64,000 nucleotides of DNA, from contig SLPX01000154.1 of the NCBI GenBank assembly GCA_007131745.1, forward strand, positions 3,319 through 67,318, read 5' to 3'. This document shows positions 44,760 through 54,171 of the stretch, one piece after another. This stretch comes from Myxococcales bacterium. GTDB taxonomy: Bacteria > Myxococcota > Polyangia > HGW-17 > SLPX01. A program made the position numbers and the translations under genes. The number at the start of each line of letters is the position of its first letter. Positions within the stretch are counted from its first letter, which is position 1. The notes below the pieces were generated by a model. It made no database searches and was not told the DNA's origin. It saw only the letters and a program-made list of their open reading frames with translations.

Positions 44760-45938
44760 CTATCGATAGAGCAAAAATTCCTCTCTTCTTGCGCTGAATT
44801 CCTTTTCGTAGGCCCGCCAAGTCTCGGAAATATCCATGGGTGAAGCCCCATTTTCCAGCATCGTTCTGAATCTATCGGAACCGGTCAGGAGATCCACAGC
44901 GGGAATCGAACCAACAAACTCGTACGGATGAGTCCGCCATCTAAACTCATCGGGCCAGAGTTTTCGCACGGCCCAGAGAAAAGAAACCCCTGTAAGCAGG
45001 GATTTGTACGCTGCGGGATCCGTCACATGTTGTTGGATTCCGCCGCATATTTTTCCCGCCGACTTCTGAAACGTGGGTTGAAAATACACCGGACGAAAAA
45101 GCACTCCCGGAAGGTCCAGGCGATACAGTGTTTCCACCAATCTATCCGGATCGATGAACTCTGCGCCCATGATTTCAAACGGGCGCGTGGTCCCCCTTCC
45201 CTCGCTCAACTGAGTGCCCTCCACCAGACAACCGCCCGGGTACACAAGGGCCGTGTCCCTGGTAGGCATGTTGGGAGACGGAAGCACCCAGGGAAGAGCC
45301 GTGTCCTCGAACAGCATGTCGCGGCGCCATCCTTTCATGGGAACAACCTCGAGATCAACGTCTATGGACCTCTCCTTTTTCACCATCAGACATAGTTCAC
45401 CAATGGTCATCCCATGCCGCACCGAGACATCGTGTCCCCCAACGAATGATCTGTACCCGGTTTCGATCCCGGCGCCTTCGATTGCAACCCCACCAAGTGG
45501 ATTGGGACGATCACATACAACCACCTTTACACCTGCATTCGCTGCAACATCCAGACAGCGCACCAGGGTCCATACATACGTGTAGTAACGGGCTCCGACG
45601 TCTTGAAGGTCGGCTACAAGAACATCCAATTCATCAAACGCTTCCCTTGCCGGAGAAAGCGAATCCTCATCACTTCCATACAGGCTTACCACCTGCCTGC
45701 CCGTAGCCCGGTCCACATACCGCTCCACGGGTTCCATATCCTGGGCCTCACCGCGCATGCCGTGTTCCGGTCCGAAGAGCATAACCAAACCGGACCCGCA
45801 TTTTTCCACCAACCTCCTGGATGAATGGACCAGTTTTCCGTCCACCCCCGCTCCATGAGACAGCAGTCCCACCTTGGATTCTTTTTTCAGAATCTCACTG
45901 TCGGCAAGCAGCAGTATGTCAAGACCCGTTTCTATCAT
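44760..45938 (-). CDS. namZ: NamZ-type exo-beta-N-acetylmuramidase (DUF1343)
   Basis: 392 residues. The protein is the DUF1343 domain throughout: LLSHGAGVDG, FGPEHGMRGEAQDME, SLYGSDEDS, VLVADLQDVGARYYTYV, DRPNPLGG, SPNMPTRDTALVYPGGCLVEGT and SEGRGTTRPFE. This family releases N-acetylmuramic acid from non-reducing ends of peptidoglycan fragments during wall turnover. There is no obvious signal peptide, which would place it in the cytoplasm as part of recycling, or the start is incomplete. It follows the MXAN_5187-type receptor by 58 bp and precedes nadD. Confidence 0.92.
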   Translation of the reverse strand: MIETGLDILLLADSEILKKESKVGLLSHGAGVDGKLVHSSRRLVEKCGSGLVMLFGPEHGMRGEAQDMEPVERYVDRATGRQVVSLYGSDEDSLSPAREAFDELDVLVADLQDVGARYYTYVWTLVRCLDVAANAGVKVVVCDRPNPLGGVAIEGAGIETGYRSFVGGHDVSVRHGMTIGELCLMVKKERSIDVDLEVVPMKGWRRDMLFEDTALPWVLPSPNMPTRDTALVYPGGCLVEGTQLSEGRGTTRPFEIMGAEFIDPDRLVETLYRLDLPGVLFRPVYFQPTFQKSAGKICGGIQQHVTDPAAYKSLLTGVSFLWAVRKLWPDEFRWRTHPYEFVGSIPAVDLLTGSDRFRTMLENGASPMDISETWRAYEKEFSARREEFLLYR

Positions 45939-45996
45939 CTTTGTCCGGATCTCAATGAAATCCTGTTTGCTTTCGGAAGACTTGAAAGCGTAGCTG

Positions 45997-48033
45997 TCAG
46001 CCTTTGATCGGAAGGGGATTCAACACGGGTTTCCCCTCGGAATCCGCGCCGACTACGAACCTGACTTTGTCGCATTCGTAACGATCCTTTATCACGCGTA
46101 CATTTACGTCGACCCGCTGTCGAAAAACATCAAAGGTAAAAGCTGAAATATCTTCTCCGAACTTGTCGAGAGCGCTCACATACTCCTCGAAAACCCTCTT
46201 GTAATGCGAATCGTCGGTTTCGCGTCCAAGTGAAGCCGCGGGTTCCTGCGCTGCCGAAACAGTGGTATCGGGCAGCGGCCCCAACTCCACGGTAGCTTCC
46301 GGGGGAGTGTCCGTTTCCTCGCCGGGCTCTTCTTCGTCGTCGGGTTCCGGGCGACCCAGAAGTTTAGACAACAACCCATTCAACGCATATGAAAGACCTT
46401 CTGTTTCCCGTGAATAAACACCAAATGAGTAATCTAGGTCTCCGGACATCACCTCATTTACTCCGTTGTAAATCTCATCGATCGGCTTCAGGAAATGCTT
46501 CGACATCAGGAAAACCATCAACAAGACGATTACAACAGCTAATCCTCCCAATAACAGAAGCGCCCAGGAAAAAGTCCTGAACGGTGACTTTAAATCATCC
46601 ATTGAGACAAGCAGCAAAAATGTGTGCATGCCCTCTCTTTCCGAACCGGCCATGACTCCGGCTGCTCCGAAATACCTTCCACCACCCAGCTCAACGGGCA
46701 CAGCTTGTAAACCATCGAATTCCACCGCGCCGTCGGCTTTTCCAAAGGTTTTCCGTTCGACCCTACGCGCCATGAGCTTGGAGATGGTTTCTCCGCCGAC
46801 CATCGGCAACCCCCTGCTGGAAGCCACGTAATTATCACCTTCCAGAAAAATTACGCCTGCTCCCAGATCTTGTCCGATTTCCGTAGCGCGCCTGTCGCTC
46901 AAACTCCACCCGACGCATATCCCCCCCATTACCCTACCGTCATCGCCGATGAATGGAGCCATACCAATTCTAATGAGACTTGTACGCGTGCCGGTTTCCG
47001 CCTTGCGTTGTCCTTCCTTTTCCTCACTCAACCCAATGGAAGCCATCTCCCTGGCGCTCCAAATGTCGGAACGGGCCGTGCCTGTTGAAAGAACAGTATT
47101 CAAGCTGATGTAATTATCCGCCAAACTTTCGCCTACAAATTGCCGTGTATCTTTGTCGCGATGAAGAACAACACCCCTTCTATCCACCAGGGCCATAAAT
47201 GTCGGCGACCTTCCCGCTGTTTCAAACTCTTCTTCAGCCATTAAAAGCACTCCGCGAAGTCTACCCCTGTCACTTTTGTAGGCGGCCCAGAAGTGCTTGT
47301 TTCTCAATTCGATGTCCCCAGCAAGGTTTTCCGCCACCTCTCCGGCATCGGACGCGTCTATTTTTTTCGTCCATGCCAAAACAAGCGCGCCCACCCTCCT
47401 AGGCGTGCCGGATGTCGAGGGCTGCTTCTCACTGTCGAGAATGAGCACTATCGGAGCAGCCACCGCCAATGGAAGGTCCCGGGCAAAATACTTGCCTTTT
47501 TTTACTTCGCCCACAGTGATTTCCGGGTTCTCCCACCCGGCGGGAACCAATGCTCCGGCCGGTGCGCCTTCTTTCTTCTTGAGTTCACTTTCGAACACTT
47601 GCCGGGCGACCACCAGATCGACATTACGGTTCGTCATCCCGGGGCTCATTCCTTCCATTTTTGATTTCGGTAAGAGTTCTTGAGGCACATGAGACGCAAG
47701 AACCCGTTCCCTTACCATTATCAGGGCCACGTCGGGCCGCTTTTCCTCGGGAAGTCCGTTCAATTTCAGTTCCAGGAAATTTTCCAGCCACTCCTGGTCT
47801 CTCATGAATGTCAAGAACTCTCCCCTGTATTTATAAGTGATGTCCGCGGCATTACGCACCGCTTCATGAGAATCCCCCTCGATGAGACCCCAGGTGGCGG
47901 AAAACAGTCCCTGAAGTTTTTCTTCAGCGGACTGTTTAGCTTTGGAATCCGTGTTGCTTCGGACAAGATGGAAACAAAGCCCTGTAATCAATCCCAACAC
48001 AACTACTGATAATATGCTCAGTTTTGCTCTCAT
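45997..48033 (-). CDS. MXAN_5187-like membrane receptor with HAMP and C-terminal domain
   Basis: 678 residues. Helix 1 (about 7-26, SILSVVVLGLITGLCFHLV) and helix 2 (about 493-518, ALLLLGGLAVVIVLLMVFLM) frame a ~465-residue periplasmic sensor region with Cache-like segments (FMALVDRRGVVLHRDKDTR, GGICVGWSLSD). A HAMP-like linker follows (KPIDEIYNGVNEVMSGDLDYSF), then an acidic Pro-rich tether and a small C-terminal domain (about 615-678, EYVSALDKFGEDISAFTFDVF..YECDKVRFVVG) that matches the domain named after Myxococcus MXAN_5187. No kinase, cyclase or chemotaxis output is present, so the signal must be passed to a partner. It is upstream of namZ. Confidence 0.85.
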   Translation of the reverse strand: MRAKLSILSVVVLGLITGLCFHLVRSNTDSKAKQSAEEKLQGLFSATWGLIEGDSHEAVRNAADITYKYRGEFLTFMRDQEWLENFLELKLNGLPEEKRPDVALIMVRERVLASHVPQELLPKSKMEGMSPGMTNRNVDLVVARQVFESELKKKEGAPAGALVPAGWENPEITVGEVKKGKYFARDLPLAVAAPIVLILDSEKQPSTSGTPRRVGALVLAWTKKIDASDAGEVAENLAGDIELRNKHFWAAYKSDRGRLRGVLLMAEEEFETAGRSPTFMALVDRRGVVLHRDKDTRQFVGESLADNYISLNTVLSTGTARSDIWSAREMASIGLSEEKEGQRKAETGTRTSLIRIGMAPFIGDDGRVMGGICVGWSLSDRRATEIGQDLGAGVIFLEGDNYVASSRGLPMVGGETISKLMARRVERKTFGKADGAVEFDGLQAVPVELGGGRYFGAAGVMAGSEREGMHTFLLLVSMDDLKSPFRTFSWALLLLGGLAVVIVLLMVFLMSKHFLKPIDEIYNGVNEVMSGDLDYSFGVYSRETEGLSYALNGLLSKLLGRPEPDDEEEPGEETDTPPEATVELGPLPDTTVSAAQEPAASLGRETDDSHYKRVFEEYVSALDKFGEDISAFTFDVFRQRVDVNVRVIKDRYECDKVRFVVGADSEGKPVLNPLPIKG

Positions 48034-48146
48034 GTGTCTGCTCCCCGCATATAGGTCATGTCATTCGAATCCGTTATTGTAATCGAGTCATCGCGCAAGC
48101 GCGCAGAATTTATGTTTCGGAAGATACTTGATAACGCGTGCACACG

Positions 48147-51100
48147 TCAACCTCCGGGAAGCTGTTTTTCCAATTTGCGGGCCACTTCCCATCCAAGTTC
48201 GGATAGTCCGGCCCTCATGGTCCAGCCGAGCAACAACCTGCCGATTCCCGAACAATGATCGCCCTCGCAACTCTCCCATGCCGCCCACAGGAACTGCAGA
48301 CCATCCCCCCATTGGAGGTTTTCCGAAAGAAAACTCCCGATCACCGCGAATCCAAAGGATCGGTTTGCCCTTAATACCGGACTCCTCAGACTCTCTTCCA
48401 GCGCCTCTGCCCGCGGAAATCCATACAGCCGCTCGAGTTCGGCCAGAAGATCTCCCTCCACCGATTCTCTGAGTGTGTCAGGCCCGAATTCCGACCCCAG
48501 CATCAACACTGCTTTGCGACCTATCCTGAGCGCGGTTTCATCCGTTTTACCCTCCAAAAACTCCAGGGCGTTTTGGGGAAACCCTGCCATAACCCAGGCG
48601 CGGGCCATGCGGACATCAAAATCCACCGGAGCATTCCGAACGATGCCGGAAATGGGCTGAGCATGTGCTTTCATTGATTCTATGATTTCTCGCGGATTGA
48701 ACTTGTAGTAATTGATCATGTCCTTGGGCGCTGAAAACTCCACGAGAGCATTGTCATCGGTATTCAGCCTGGCTCCCTTTACGTACTCCCGGAGACCTTC
48801 AGAATCCAGGACCGACCTGATCAAAATGTCCTCGGGAGTCCGAATCCCTATTCTGCGAGCTTCATCGCCCATACCGCTGGTTTCAAGCCATGTTTGAAGT
48901 CTTTGATAATCCGGAACAATAGGCTTCTTTCCCGCCGCCAGCAACAAGTCCGCTGGTCCGAACCCCGGCCTGAAAACGTGAACATCGGGAAACACGGAAG
49001 ATAGTGTTCTCAGTATGACTTTCACGTTCCTGGGAGATATTTCGTATATCTGCAACCATTGTACGAATATGCCGTCATCACTCAGGCGATCCCTGACAAG
49101 CTTGAAATATTCCGCGGTAAAAAGATTCGAACACCCGGTGATCCAAGGATTCGAAGGTTCTGAAACAATCAAATCGTAGCGTTTTCGTGAAGCTGCAAGA
49201 AAAGTCCTGCCGTCTCCTTCTATCAACCTCAATTTCGGATGATTGTCTGCGTCATGATTGTATCTTGCAAACCATCGCGCCGCTCTGAAAACTTCTCGCT
49301 CCAGTTCCACCGCCTCGATCTCCTTTATCGGGGTCATGGCCGCGCTTCCCGCGGTTATTCCCGAACCCCAGCCGACTATGTTTGCATGTTGCATTGTCCG
49401 GCCGGGGTCCGACAGGAAGACACCCAGCAAACCGCTCATCACCTGGGTTTCGGTATCACCATCTACCGATAGACCGACCGGATCGCCGAAAGCAACGGGA
49501 TCCTCCAAAAGCACCCTGCAATCCTCTCCTTCCGGCCTCTTGAACTTTCCGGTGACTGAAGCATCAGCTTTACCGTTTATCTGCAACGAGAGAGTTTCCC
49601 AGCAGTAGGCTCCCCCGAAACCTTCATTTATCGTCCGCGTCATCGAAACAGTGGTGACCACGCCTTCCTTGTAAAAAACAAGCTCAGAACCTACAAGCGG
49701 TTCCCTCAGCGTCGCCCTGCCTCTCAAACCTTTCACGTTTTGGAGCGCCCACCCGGACCATTCTTTCCACTCATCACTATCTCGAAATCCAGTGTAAACT
49801 TCTGCAGGATCATGCCGGCCCGGATCCTTGCCTGCCACATCATACACGGAAACTCTGAAAACGCCCGAGATCATGACATTGAGGTTCCATGGAGTGAAGA
49901 AAACGGCCAACCCGACTGCGACCGCTACGGCTGCAAATAATCTCGCCGCCTTTCCGGCAGCGCCGGCAGTCCTGTTAAGACCGCCGAAAACAATGGCAAG
50001 CGAAACATTGACGAGGATCATGAATGAAATCGTCAACTGTATTCCGAGGTAGGGAATCAGCACAAACCCTCCCACGAACGAACCAACAATGGCGCCCACT
50101 GTATTCAGCGCATATACCGAACCGACCGTCCATCCTATATCCTTGCCCGACTCCGCGGCCACCTTTACTGTTGCAGGAAAAATCATTCCCATGAAAAAAG
50201 TCGGAACCAGGATCAACGCGGCCGACACCACGAATTTGCTCACAAAAGCGCTCGTAGGGTGGAGTCTGAACATTCTCATCAAAACCAGGAATGTGGGTGG
50301 AAGCTTGTCGGTAAGCAAAAGTCCCACAAGCGAGGCAAGCGCGATGATTATGTGGATGACCGACAAGTTGGCCACCTGGCCGGGGCCGGTTGCCGACCGC
50401 CTTGCGTACAATCCACCGCCGAATGCAAGTCCCAGGAGAAAACAGAGCAATATCAATGTAAAAGCGTACACCGACGATCCCAGTATCATCGATAACGTTC
50501 TTGTCCATGCCAGTTGGTAAACCATGTCCACGCCGCCGCTCACGGCTATACCCAGCACTGCCAACTTGGCCTGCAACGCTCCTTCTCCGCCATTGGAAAC
50601 AAAGGGGCGAACAGCGCCCGCTTTTCCGGAAAAACCCCCGTTTTCCACAGCGGGTTTTCGAGCTGATTCGGCGCCGTCCACACGGTCAAAACCATGTGAG
50701 CAACTCCCCTTTCTTTCCCCACTTATTTTCATGAGCAAAAACGCGGCCGCGGCTAGAGCCATGTTGATTCCGCAAGCGGTATAGTTCGTAATGCTCATCC
50801 CCAGGAAGGGCATCAAAAGAAAGCCGCCTGCAAAAGTGCCCGCAACCGCGCCGAAAGTGTTGACCGCGTACAATGTTCCCGCCTGTTTCCCAAGTTCACT
50901 TCGCGATTCGCACACGTATTTGCTCAAAATGGGAAGCGTTGCGCCCATGCAAGTAGTCGGAGCCAACAGGAAAACGGCCGTCACAACGAAACGCAGCAGG
51001 CTGAACGTGTAAAAAGAGGGATTCCACCGGGTCCACACAAAAACGTTGAATCCGTGCAAAAGCGCCAGCAATAAGGGCAGGGCCAATCCGTACAACCCAA

Positions 51101-51407
51101 TCAGACCCTCAAGTAATCCGTACAATCCCAAGAGCTTGCGAGTCTCTTTGATTCTGTCTACGAAACGTCCCGCGATGAAACTTCCAAGCGCCAATCCACC
51201 CATGAAAACGGCCAAAACAGTGCTGGTTGCAAAATGACTCGAACCGAACGTGATAACAAGCGACCTCATCCAGAGATTCTGGAACACCAGGCCGCTGGCC
51301 CCGGACAAGAAAAACAGGGGCATGACCATCAAAAGAGCGGATATTCCCCCCTTGCCCACTTTCAAATCCGCAACCGGTTCCGAGCCGGGAGTTTCCGTAT
51401 TCGACAT
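48147..51407 (-). CDS. multi-spanning membrane protein fused to spermidine-synthase-like methyltransferase fold
   Basis: 1086 residues from ATG 51407, two bases after the kinase stop; a longer frame to 51587 runs inside the kinase and is rejected. The first ~530 residues hold about 12-14 transmembrane helices in two MFS-like halves. The soluble part has a beta-strand region, then a SAM-type fold (GWGSGITAGSAA, EAVELEREVFRAARWF, LRLIEGDGRTFL, YDLIVSEPSNPWITG). Polyamine synthases carry an Asp near the last motif; here Glu-Pro-Ser is found, so aminopropyl transfer is doubtful. A helical C-terminal tail follows. It is co-transcribed with a Ser/Thr kinase and hydrolase. Similar fused proteins are common in myxobacteria and have no proven reaction. 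Confidence 0.9.
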   Translation of the reverse strand: MSNTETPGSEPVADLKVGKGGISALLMVMPLFFLSGASGLVFQNLWMRSLVITFGSSHFATSTVLAVFMGGLALGSFIAGRFVDRIKETRKLLGLYGLLEGLIGLYGLALPLLLALLHGFNVFVWTRWNPSFYTFSLLRFVVTAVFLLAPTTCMGATLPILSKYVCESRSELGKQAGTLYAVNTFGAVAGTFAGGFLLMPFLGMSITNYTACGINMALAAAAFLLMKISGERKGSCSHGFDRVDGAESARKPAVENGGFSGKAGAVRPFVSNGGEGALQAKLAVLGIAVSGGVDMVYQLAWTRTLSMILGSSVYAFTLILLCFLLGLAFGGGLYARRSATGPGQVANLSVIHIIIALASLVGLLLTDKLPPTFLVLMRMFRLHPTSAFVSKFVVSAALILVPTFFMGMIFPATVKVAAESGKDIGWTVGSVYALNTVGAIVGSFVGGFVLIPYLGIQLTISFMILVNVSLAIVFGGLNRTAGAAGKAARLFAAVAVAVGLAVFFTPWNLNVMISGVFRVSVYDVAGKDPGRHDPAEVYTGFRDSDEWKEWSGWALQNVKGLRGRATLREPLVGSELVFYKEGVVTTVSMTRTINEGFGGAYCWETLSLQINGKADASVTGKFKRPEGEDCRVLLEDPVAFGDPVGLSVDGDTETQVMSGLLGVFLSDPGRTMQHANIVGWGSGITAGSAAMTPIKEIEAVELEREVFRAARWFARYNHDADNHPKLRLIEGDGRTFLAASRKRYDLIVSEPSNPWITGCSNLFTAEYFKLVRDRLSDDGIFVQWLQIYEISPRNVKVILRTLSSVFPDVHVFRPGFGPADLLLAAGKKPIVPDYQRLQTWLETSGMGDEARRIGIRTPEDILIRSVLDSEGLREYVKGARLNTDDNALVEFSAPKDMINYYKFNPREIIESMKAHAQPISGIVRNAPVDFDVRMARAWVMAGFPQNALEFLEGKTDETALRIGRKAVLMLGSEFGPDTLRESVEGDLLAELERLYGFPRAEALEESLRSPVLRANRSFGFAVIGSFLSENLQWGDGLQFLWAAWESCEGDHCSGIGRLLLGWTMRAGLSELGWEVARKLEKQLPGG

Positions 51408-51408
51408 G

Positions 51409-53070
51409 CTACCTCGAAAGCGCGTACTTCTCGAACGTTTCAGCCAATCGGTGGCACTCAGAACCTGACAAACGAGCCGGGCACAAGTGACTTGCAAATC
51501 CGTACAACATTGCCGGCATAGCGTCCTCGCCGTCCGCCGGTAAAAACAACGTGGCCACGGGCAAGGGATAATACCGCACATCCGCATCAGCCTCGGCCTT
51601 CCACACCTCTCGGTCCGCCAACAACTCCGCGGACAACAAAACGATCACAAGCGGGCGGACCTTGATTGTTTCAGAAACCCTCTCGGAATCCAGCATGCGC
51701 TGATACAACTCCAGACTTCTTCGGTATTGTGATTCAATTTCAGCAGCATTCACGGACACTTGGCTCATTATTCTCAAGTGAGGTGATTCCCTGCTCTCCG
51801 TTTCCACCTCCCACTTTGTTTTCTCTTCAAGCTTTTCAAGTATCGGATGCTTTTCGGTTTTCCACCTCTCCAGCACAACATCGCCGGGTTCTTTATCGGA
51901 ACGGTCTGCCGGGTAAGAGTCGCCCGTTTTCGACTCGCTTTCCCCTTTTTCTCTTTTCAGCGATTCATCCGAACCCGAAGAGCGAGGATAAACAACCAGC
52001 AGTACAACTCCGACAGCCAAGACTGCTACAGCAGCGAGACCGCCCAGCCACACAAACAGCTTGGATTTTGCAACGCCTGGGGAGACAGCTCGACCTGCAG
52101 TCCTTGTATCACCTTTTTTTGAGAATATCGCGGAACCTGTTTTTCCCAGAGAAGCCGCTTCGGGGCATTTCAACAAAGCCCTCCTCATCTCTAACGCTGA
52201 TGCATACCTATCCTCACGCTTCTTGGACAATGCCTTCATGATAACGCGTTGGAGCTTCTCGCTTATATCAGCGCCCGCGTCCCGTGGAGGTTTCGGCATG
52301 TCCTTCAAATGCCGATTCATGATCTTGAAATGATTGTCTCCGTCAAAAGGAGGAGCGCCGGTAACGCTTTCGTAGAGAGTTATTCCAAGCGAATAAATAT
52401 CCGATCTCTCATCTATCCTTTCTCCCTGCACCTGTTCGGGAGACATGTAGCGGACAGTGCCCATGGTCTGTCCGTCCTCGGTCAACTTGGTATCCCGCAC
52501 AACCTTGGCTATGCCGAAATCCGTAACCTTCACGGTTCCATTTTTCCTGACGATTATGTTCGACGGTTTCATGTCTCGGTGAATGACATGATGCTTGTGA
52601 GCATGCGCCATCGCATCCAAAACATGCGCCAAAACACGCAGAGCTTCCCGCGGTTCCAACCGCCCCCCGTCTTCGATCAGGTCCTCCAGAGTATCCCCTT
52701 CCGCATACTGCATCACAAGGCAAAGCCGCCCCAGATCCTCTGCGAAATTGATCAGGTGCACAATATTGGGATGTTCCAGTTTGGCCAGTGTCCTCGCCTC
52801 TTCCACGAAGCGTGTTTTTATCTCGTCATACCCCGCCAATTCAGGCGAAAGAACCTTTACTGCAACCTTCTGTTCGGTGAGCTTGTTCCGCCCCAAATAA
52901 ACAACGGCCATGCCACCCTGCCCTAAAATATCCTCCAAGCAGTATGAATCAAAAACCGTTCTTCCCAGAAGCGCTTCAGGCCCGTCAAGCGACATGGCAG
53001 CGCCGCAACTCACACATTTGACGATCTTTTCATCGTTCTCGGATCCGCATTGAGAACAGTACAAACTCAT
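51409..53070 (-). CDS. membrane Ser/Thr protein kinase with N-terminal zinc ribbon
   Basis: 553 residues. A small zinc-ribbon-like motif opens the protein (Cys5, Cys8, Cys19, Cys22). The Hanks-type kinase domain (about 40-310) has GQGGMAVVYLG, Lys in AVKVLS, VIHRDMKPSNII, VTDFGIAK and MSPEQ. One transmembrane helix lies near 345-368 (LFVWLGGLAAVAVLAVGVVLLVV), then an extracytoplasmic region of about 180 residues with Glu/Lys-rich helix and no repeats I recognise. Its start overlaps the hydrolase stop by four bases (ATGA), and its stop is two bases before the membrane protein start, so all three genes are coupled. Confidence 0.95.
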   Translation of the reverse strand: MSLYCSQCGSENDEKIVKCVSCGAAMSLDGPEALLGRTVFDSYCLEDILGQGGMAVVYLGRNKLTEQKVAVKVLSPELAGYDEIKTRFVEEARTLAKLEHPNIVHLINFAEDLGRLCLVMQYAEGDTLEDLIEDGGRLEPREALRVLAHVLDAMAHAHKHHVIHRDMKPSNIIVRKNGTVKVTDFGIAKVVRDTKLTEDGQTMGTVRYMSPEQVQGERIDERSDIYSLGITLYESVTGAPPFDGDNHFKIMNRHLKDMPKPPRDAGADISEKLQRVIMKALSKKREDRYASALEMRRALLKCPEAASLGKTGSAIFSKKGDTRTAGRAVSPGVAKSKLFVWLGGLAAVAVLAVGVVLLVVYPRSSGSDESLKREKGESESKTGDSYPADRSDKEPGDVVLERWKTEKHPILEKLEEKTKWEVETESRESPHLRIMSQVSVNAAEIESQYRRSLELYQRMLDSERVSETIKVRPLVIVLLSAELLADREVWKAEADADVRYYPLPVATLFLPADGEDAMPAMLYGFASHLCPARLSGSECHRLAETFEKYALSR

Positions 53071-54062
53071 ATGGCCTCCGGGTCCGGTGAATAAGTCTTT
53101 TCCAGGAAAGCCTCCACCAGGGCGTTGACCGCGTCGGGATACTCCACCGCAGCGTAGTGTGACGCTTTCGGGATTATATGCAACTCGGAATTATTCAGCA
53201 TCCGGGCGGTTTCCATCGCTTTTTCGACAGGAGTCATAAGGTCACGGTCACCAGAGATAACAAGCACCGGGCAATCCACTATTTCCAAAACATCTTTTGC
53301 ATCGTGGTTGCCGAGTTCATTCAGCGTCTCGGCGTAAAGATGAAAATCCAGTTTTGCAAACTCTCCGACCAATTCCCTGAAAATATCCATGTCAAGAGTT
53401 TCTCCCACGAGACCGGCTGATTGAAGTGCGGGCACCAACAACGGAAATCTACCGGCCGCGCCCACCACCATGTTTACAAGCGGCGCCGCAACGTCCATCA
53501 ATGCAATCAACTTGGGAATCACATCCTTTAACAGCCGAGTGCCCATGACCGTGTCAAACGGACGTCCATGTGTCCCGTTCAGCAAAACCATGCCCTTGAA
53601 CATGGATGAGTGCGCCCGGTAAAACTCCAGGCACACCTGCGTTCCCATGCTCCAACCCATGAACACTGCATCCTCAACCTCCTCCACTTCCAGGAGACGC
53701 TCAAGATCCTTGCATTGAAACGGAATGGATAAAGTACCCGGCCTGCATGGAGGGCCGGAATCGTACAACCCCCTGTAATCCCAGCAGAGAATCTTCCATT
53801 TTTCCGCCAATTTCGTATACAGGTGTCGCCATGCGGCGAATGTCCCGCCAAGCCCGTTGGCCATCACTACGGGCCGCCCCTGTCCGACCTTCTGATATGC
53901 TATTCTGGTCCCGTCGAAACCATCGAAGAAAAGACGCTCTACTCGTGGAGTTTGCACAACAGGCCTTTCAAGAGATTTCCCAAACGCCGGATCTTTCGAA
54001 CCACCCGACTTTTCTGCAAAACACTCTTTATCAACACAGTCGATTCGTGTCAATCGGTCCAT
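53067..54062 (-). CDS. alpha/beta-hydrolase fold protein
   Basis: 331 residues. The start ATG 54062 is chosen because any earlier start would lie inside the intrinsic terminator of the gene upstream (54110-54142). The core has VVMANGLGGTFAAWRHL (oxyanion), WDYRGLYDSGPP, the nucleophile Ser138 in GWSMG, Asp in VISGDRDLMTP and His in PKASHYAAVEYPD: a full catalytic triad of the lipase/esterase/haloalkane-dehalogenase superfamily. The substrate is unknown. It has no signal peptide. The gene overlaps the kinase gene by ATGA. Confidence 0.9.
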   Translation of the reverse strand: MDRLTRIDCVDKECFAEKSGGSKDPAFGKSLERPVVQTPRVERLFFDGFDGTRIAYQKVGQGRPVVMANGLGGTFAAWRHLYTKLAEKWKILCWDYRGLYDSGPPCRPGTLSIPFQCKDLERLLEVEEVEDAVFMGWSMGTQVCLEFYRAHSSMFKGMVLLNGTHGRPFDTVMGTRLLKDVIPKLIALMDVAAPLVNMVVGAAGRFPLLVPALQSAGLVGETLDMDIFRELVGEFAKLDFHLYAETLNELGNHDAKDVLEIVDCPVLVISGDRDLMTPVEKAMETARMLNNSELHIIPKASHYAAVEYPDAVNALVEAFLEKTYSPDPEAI

Positions 54063-54109
54063 TGTCGGGATCGGGCGAGCCTGTTTGTTCACGGCAGCTA
54101 AGAGCTGAT

Positions 54110-54142
54110 AAAAAAAAGCGGCCTTTGTCAAACAAAGGCCGC
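54110..54142 (-). terminator. strong intrinsic terminator of the poly-proline protein gene
   Basis: On the minus strand GCGGCCTTTGT / ACAAAGGCCGC form an 11-bp perfect stem with a 3-nt loop, followed by eight T (A-run at 54110-54117). It lies 30 bp after the stop at 54172. It also limits how far upstream the hydrolase gene can begin. Confidence 0.92.
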
Positions 54143-54171
54143 CATGAATCAATCCACGAATCCGACAACGC

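Noticed and set aside
51408..51587. 60-residue N-terminal extension of the spermidine-synthase-like protein
   Set aside because: It overlaps the end of the Ser/Thr kinase in another frame; ATG 51407 right after the kinase stop is a normal coupled start.
54063..54152. N-terminal extension of the alpha/beta-hydrolase up to 54152
   Set aside because: This stretch contains the 11-bp stem and T-run terminator of the upstream gene, so it cannot be part of the coding sequence.
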